A stretch of DNA of 64,000 nt from Tubiluchus corallicola (Eukaryota; Priapulida; Priapulimorpha; Priapulimorphida; Tubiluchidae), in NCBI GenBank assembly GCA_030141605.1, contig JAQGDQ010000010.1:1505729-1569728 (forward strand), given 5' to 3'. Below the pieces are notes generated by a model, which made no database searches, had not been told where the DNA came from, and was given only the letters and a program-made list of their open reading frames with translations. The position numbers and the translations under genes were made by a program. Of this stretch, positions 61,574-64,000 are shown piece by piece. The first letter of the stretch is position 1. Each line of letters starts with the position of its first letter.

Positions 61574-62919
61574 GAATCAGCAGCCTTTATGGCAGTGACT
61601 GATTCTACACTAGGCAAGTCTTTCGAATCAGAAATCTTGAGCTGTACTCTCTTTGGGAATCTCTCCCTACAGTTTCTGATTATATGACCTTTCTTATGAC
61701 AATAGAAACATTCTAAGTCGGGGTTTCGTATGTTAGGATATCTATCTTGAGCTTGTAAAGTCGAATTGACTTGCTGCTGTTTGATGGCAGCTGAATCTTG
61801 TTTTTCAGCTTTGAGAGCAAGCAACTGTTCCTTTAAGCTAGTTAGCTCTTTCAAAATTTCCTTCAAGGTAACATCTTTGTCAGCATTGCGCTGAGACGTG
61901 ACCTGATTAATCCTTGGAGGAATAGGTTTTTTAATTTTTACATCTGCTGTTTCCCTGCAAACAGCTTCATACTGAGCCACTTTAGTGACTGCTTCATCCA
62001 AAGTTTTTGGTTCTTGGAGACTCGTATGCTTATGCACTTCAACATCCCCAAGCCCTTCTAGATATTTATCCACCAGAAGTTCTTCACACGTATCGCGTGG
62101 AAGTTCTGGGTATGCCATACTAAACATTCTACGTATTACTGCACCATACTCCTCCGGGGTTTCATTAGGTTTTCTCATCCTACTACGTAATTCACTCCTA
62201 TATTGGAGCATACGTTCAGCAGGGTCAAACCTGCGTGCCAGAGCTTCTACAACTTCACTGTATGTAATATCAGAGGTCTCATTAAAATCCATTACTATTT
62301 CAAGAGCATCCCCTTCTAAACACAGCATCAACTGGGTTACCCACTCTGTCCTCGACCACTGATTATATCTGGCCACAATTTCAAATTTGGCAATGAACTG
62401 TCTAAATTGAAGGCTGTTACCAGACTTAAAAATGGGTGGCTTTTTCTCTTTAGCGGACCTTCCCATTTCAGACATTGCACTTGATCTTTTCAAGTTTGTT
62501 GAAGGTGAGTGCCATGTAGTAGAAGATGGTGTTTCCCCAGCCCTGGGTGCTGTGAATGAAGGCATCGTTTCGCTGACTTCAGACACATTACCATCTGTGG
62601 ACCAATGAGATGGATTTTGTCTCATTTTTGACTGAGGTAAATTACCATCATAAATCAGATTGATATTTTTACCATCACTGGTGCCCAAAATGGGTGAGCC
62701 CAGTGTTAAATCTGAAATTTCATGAACATCCTGCTCAAGTTTAGGTGCTTTTTGAACAGCAGCAGATATGTTCTGTAATGTTGGCCTTTTTCTAATGGCA
62801 CCAGACCTTTTCATACTCGTGCTTGCCTGTTCAGCAATATTTTCTTGCTTTTTAGGCTTTGAGTATAGAAAGGACCTTAAATAATTAAATATACACAAAA
62901 AGAAATGAAATAAACCCAT
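61564..62919 (-). CDS. gag: Gag polyprotein, intact
   Basis: 451 residues, uninterrupted. It starts MGLF (glycine 2 is a possible myristoylation site) with a hydrophobic start. Residues about 160-325 form the capsid-like retrotransposon gag domain (FRQFIAKFEIVARYNQW, LCLEGDAL, RRFDPAERMLQYR, YLEGLGD). Residues 351-382 look like a coiled coil (KEILKELTSLKEQLLALKAEK). One CCHC zinc knuckle, C404-X2-C407-X4-H412-X4-C417, marks the nucleocapsid. The stop abuts the frameshift heptamer. The start at 62919 is the first ATG in frame after the primer site, 52 bp downstream of it. Confidence 0.92.
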   Translation of the reverse strand: MGLFHFFLCIFNYLRSFLYSKPKKQENIAEQASTSMKRSGAIRKRPTLQNISAAVQKAPKLEQDVHEISDLTLGSPILGTSDGKNINLIYDGNLPQSKMRQNPSHWSTDGNVSEVSETMPSFTAPRAGETPSSTTWHSPSTNLKRSSAMSEMGRSAKEKKPPIFKSGNSLQFRQFIAKFEIVARYNQWSRTEWVTQLMLCLEGDALEIVMDFNETSDITYSEVVEALARRFDPAERMLQYRSELRSRMRKPNETPEEYGAVIRRMFSMAYPELPRDTCEELLVDKYLEGLGDVEVHKHTSLQEPKTLDEAVTKVAQYEAVCRETADVKIKKPIPPRINQVTSQRNADKDVTLKEILKELTSLKEQLLALKAEKQDSAAIKQQQVNSTLQAQDRYPNIRNPDLECFYCHKKGHIIRNCRERFPKRVQLKISDSKDLPSVESVTAIKAADSLN

Positions 62920-62970
62920 TGGTTAAACTAATTCAAATTCACTCCACAGGTTCATCATAAATGCAGAAAG

Positions 62971-62988
62971 ATCCCGGACGAGCCCCCA
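62971..62988 (-). other. Primer-binding site for tRNA-Pro
   Basis: On the minus strand TGGGGGCTCGTCCGGGAT, 3 nt after the 5' LTR. It matches over all 18 bases the tRNA-Pro primer site known from gammaretroviruses such as murine leukaemia virus. Confidence 0.9.
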
Positions 62989-62991
62989 AAA

Positions 62992-64000
62992 TGTAATGTG
63001 GTTTGCACTGTTTGGCATTATTATCGTTTTTGTTGTCTAGGGGAATGAATTGTGTGCACCACAAGTACATTAACCTCACTATGGTAATAGTGTAGGTGTG
63101 AAGTTTGGGTCCATTTCTGCATATGTGTACCAAATTGGATTACACTGAACCAGTGGAAGGAAAATGCAAATAATGAGAAATTAAGTTTAACCAGTTTATT
63201 TTCTAATCATAAATCAGATACAATAGTAGGAGTAAACACTCCAATACAAGTTGATGTCTTCAGCTTCATTATTCAGAGCAAACTTCAAATTGAATGTTGA
63301 AAATGGCACATTGTTAATTTAAAGTTACATCATTCTATTTCAGAATGCAGTGGGCTGTTCAATTTGTCAGAAAAATATCTGTACATCTTTGCCTCAATTT
63401 AGTCACAAGTTCATGTGACTATGGCAATTTGAGTTATTTCATCCTTCAACTTGGAAGTTTGAGTTTTAATTTCTCACCTTTATTTCAGGTTTGGTTTTCA
63501 CTGCTTTTATCTCACCAGGGTTTTTGTTTTTACTGCTTTTGTCACAGCAGGGCAAAAAGGCATTGATCTCGGCTAAAACACTTGTGTATACACTTGTTTT
63601 TATACACAAACGCGGTGCTCTGCGCATGCGCGTTACCAAGTGATGCCATACTGCATGTGAAATGAGGGTTTCGAGCAACTGCTACTTATTTTCATTGGCA
63701 TCTTCTTAATAAGCTATTAAATTGCTTATTTTACAGTTTACTTTGTCATCTGCTTTCTTCTAATTATTTTGCAGCTAACAAATAGTAACAATTGTTTAAG
63801 CTCTGCCAAAAATAATCTTCGGTAAATTAATTGGTTTACCGAGCATCCCAACGGCTCTCAATTGGCGTGATTCCTTGTTGCGCGCCCTCTATCGGCGGGT
63901 TGCAAAGTTAGATTTTGTAAACAAACATGTCCGCTTCCAGCGAAGACATTATTCATTGTAGCAAGGGTTAGGTGGGTTTTAAACAAGGCAAAAACACCAC
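62992..64000 (-). repeat. 5' LTR of the Ty3/Gypsy element (clipped by about 3 bp)
   Basis: Aligns along its whole length with the LTR at 56819-57818. It has an extra duplication of about 12 bp (GTATACACTTG unit near 63586-63597) upstream of the TATA box. By eye there are about 23 substitutions and a few small indels between the two. The last few bases (outer end) lie beyond 64000. Confidence 0.95.
63597..63632 (-). promoter_or_regulatory. LTR core promoter: NRF-1-like site plus TATA box (5' LTR copy)
   Basis: TGCGCATGCGCG at 63621-63632 and TATAAAAA at 63597-63604 on the minus strand, the copy that would drive the element. Confidence 0.55.

Larger units (their letters stand above)
56819..64000 (-). 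mobile_element. Ty3/Gypsy-type (Metaviridae) LTR retroelement, right end cut by the window
   Basis: Order on the minus strand: 5' LTR (64000 down to 62992, clipped), tRNA-Pro primer site, gag, frameshift signal, protease, reverse transcriptase, RNase H, truncated integrase, polypurine tract, 3' LTR. No envelope gene. Domain order PR-RT-RH-IN defines Ty3/Gypsy. The LTRs differ at roughly 2-3% of positions by eye, implying a fairly recent insertion. The pol gene is broken in three ways, so the copy is non-autonomous. The target duplication cannot be checked because the right end is outside the window. Confidence 0.95.

Noticed and set aside
62939-63133. 64-codon minus frame over the LTR/primer-site junction, repeated at 56775-56960
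   Set aside because: It lies in the LTR R/U5 region and repeats in both LTRs; no protein role is expected.
1-64000. CRISPR arrays, operons, bacterial promoters, tRNA or rRNA genes
   Set aside because: None seen. The genome is eukaryotic, and the only tRNA-like sequences are the two SINE heads, which lack a full cloverleaf.

Overview
The window is AT-rich nuclear DNA (roughly two-thirds A+T by eye) from an invertebrate animal. Introns are GT-AG, and there are tRNA-derived SINEs, MITEs, a LINE relic, a Ty3/Gypsy-type LTR retroelement and abundant microsatellites. The host genes are metazoan in character: a CREB/ATF1/CREM transcription factor with an intact phosphorylation (KID) motif, and a Golgi 2-O-sulfotransferase. 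I cannot name the phylum from sequence alone.

Layout. 1-17.6 kb: no confident gene. It holds a degenerate minisatellite, a long CTTA/CCTA tetranucleotide array, a GGTT-like tract, a short telomere-like tract, GAAA and TCA/TCG arrays, a 38-bp minisatellite and one possible short exon. 18.0-19.9 kb: an apparently single-exon glycosaminoglycan uronyl 2-O-sulfotransferase (HS2ST/UST family, plus strand) with a TATA box about 500 bp upstream. 21.3-21.7 kb: two SINE copies in tandem. 22.25-30.9 kb: the CREB gene (plus strand), with a promoter carrying CRE-like half-sites, one inferred 5' noncoding exon and six coding exons that splice in frame to 322 residues. 34.4-50.7 kb: a minus-strand gene, convergent with CREB, of which eleven consecutive in-frame exons (485 codons) can be assembled. 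It encodes a protein with two U1/matrin-type zinc fingers and a low-complexity R/P/Y/D-rich tail. Its 5' and 3' ends were not found. Its introns and 3' flank hold DNA transposon derivatives: a TA-flanked MITE at 33.6 kb, a 1.45-kb inverted-repeat element at 40.8 kb, and an 851-bp MITE at 47.1 kb that itself contains a 266-bp hAT MITE.

54.1-56.4 kb: a 5'-truncated, mutated non-LTR (CR1/L2/Jockey-like) reverse transcriptase relic. 56.8-64.0 kb: a minus-strand Ty3/Gypsy-type element with about 1-kb LTRs, a tRNA-Pro primer-binding site, an intact gag, and a pol broken by a frameshift, a stop codon and loss of most of the integrase core. The gag/pol junction carries a textbook -1 ribosomal frameshift arrangement: a GTTAAAC heptamer abutting the gag stop, a 7-nt spacer, then a GC stem and an 11-bp loop-to-downstream pairing that can form a pseudoknot. 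That junction is the most striking unexplained structure here. The nested MITE pair and the CRE cluster in front of CREB come next.
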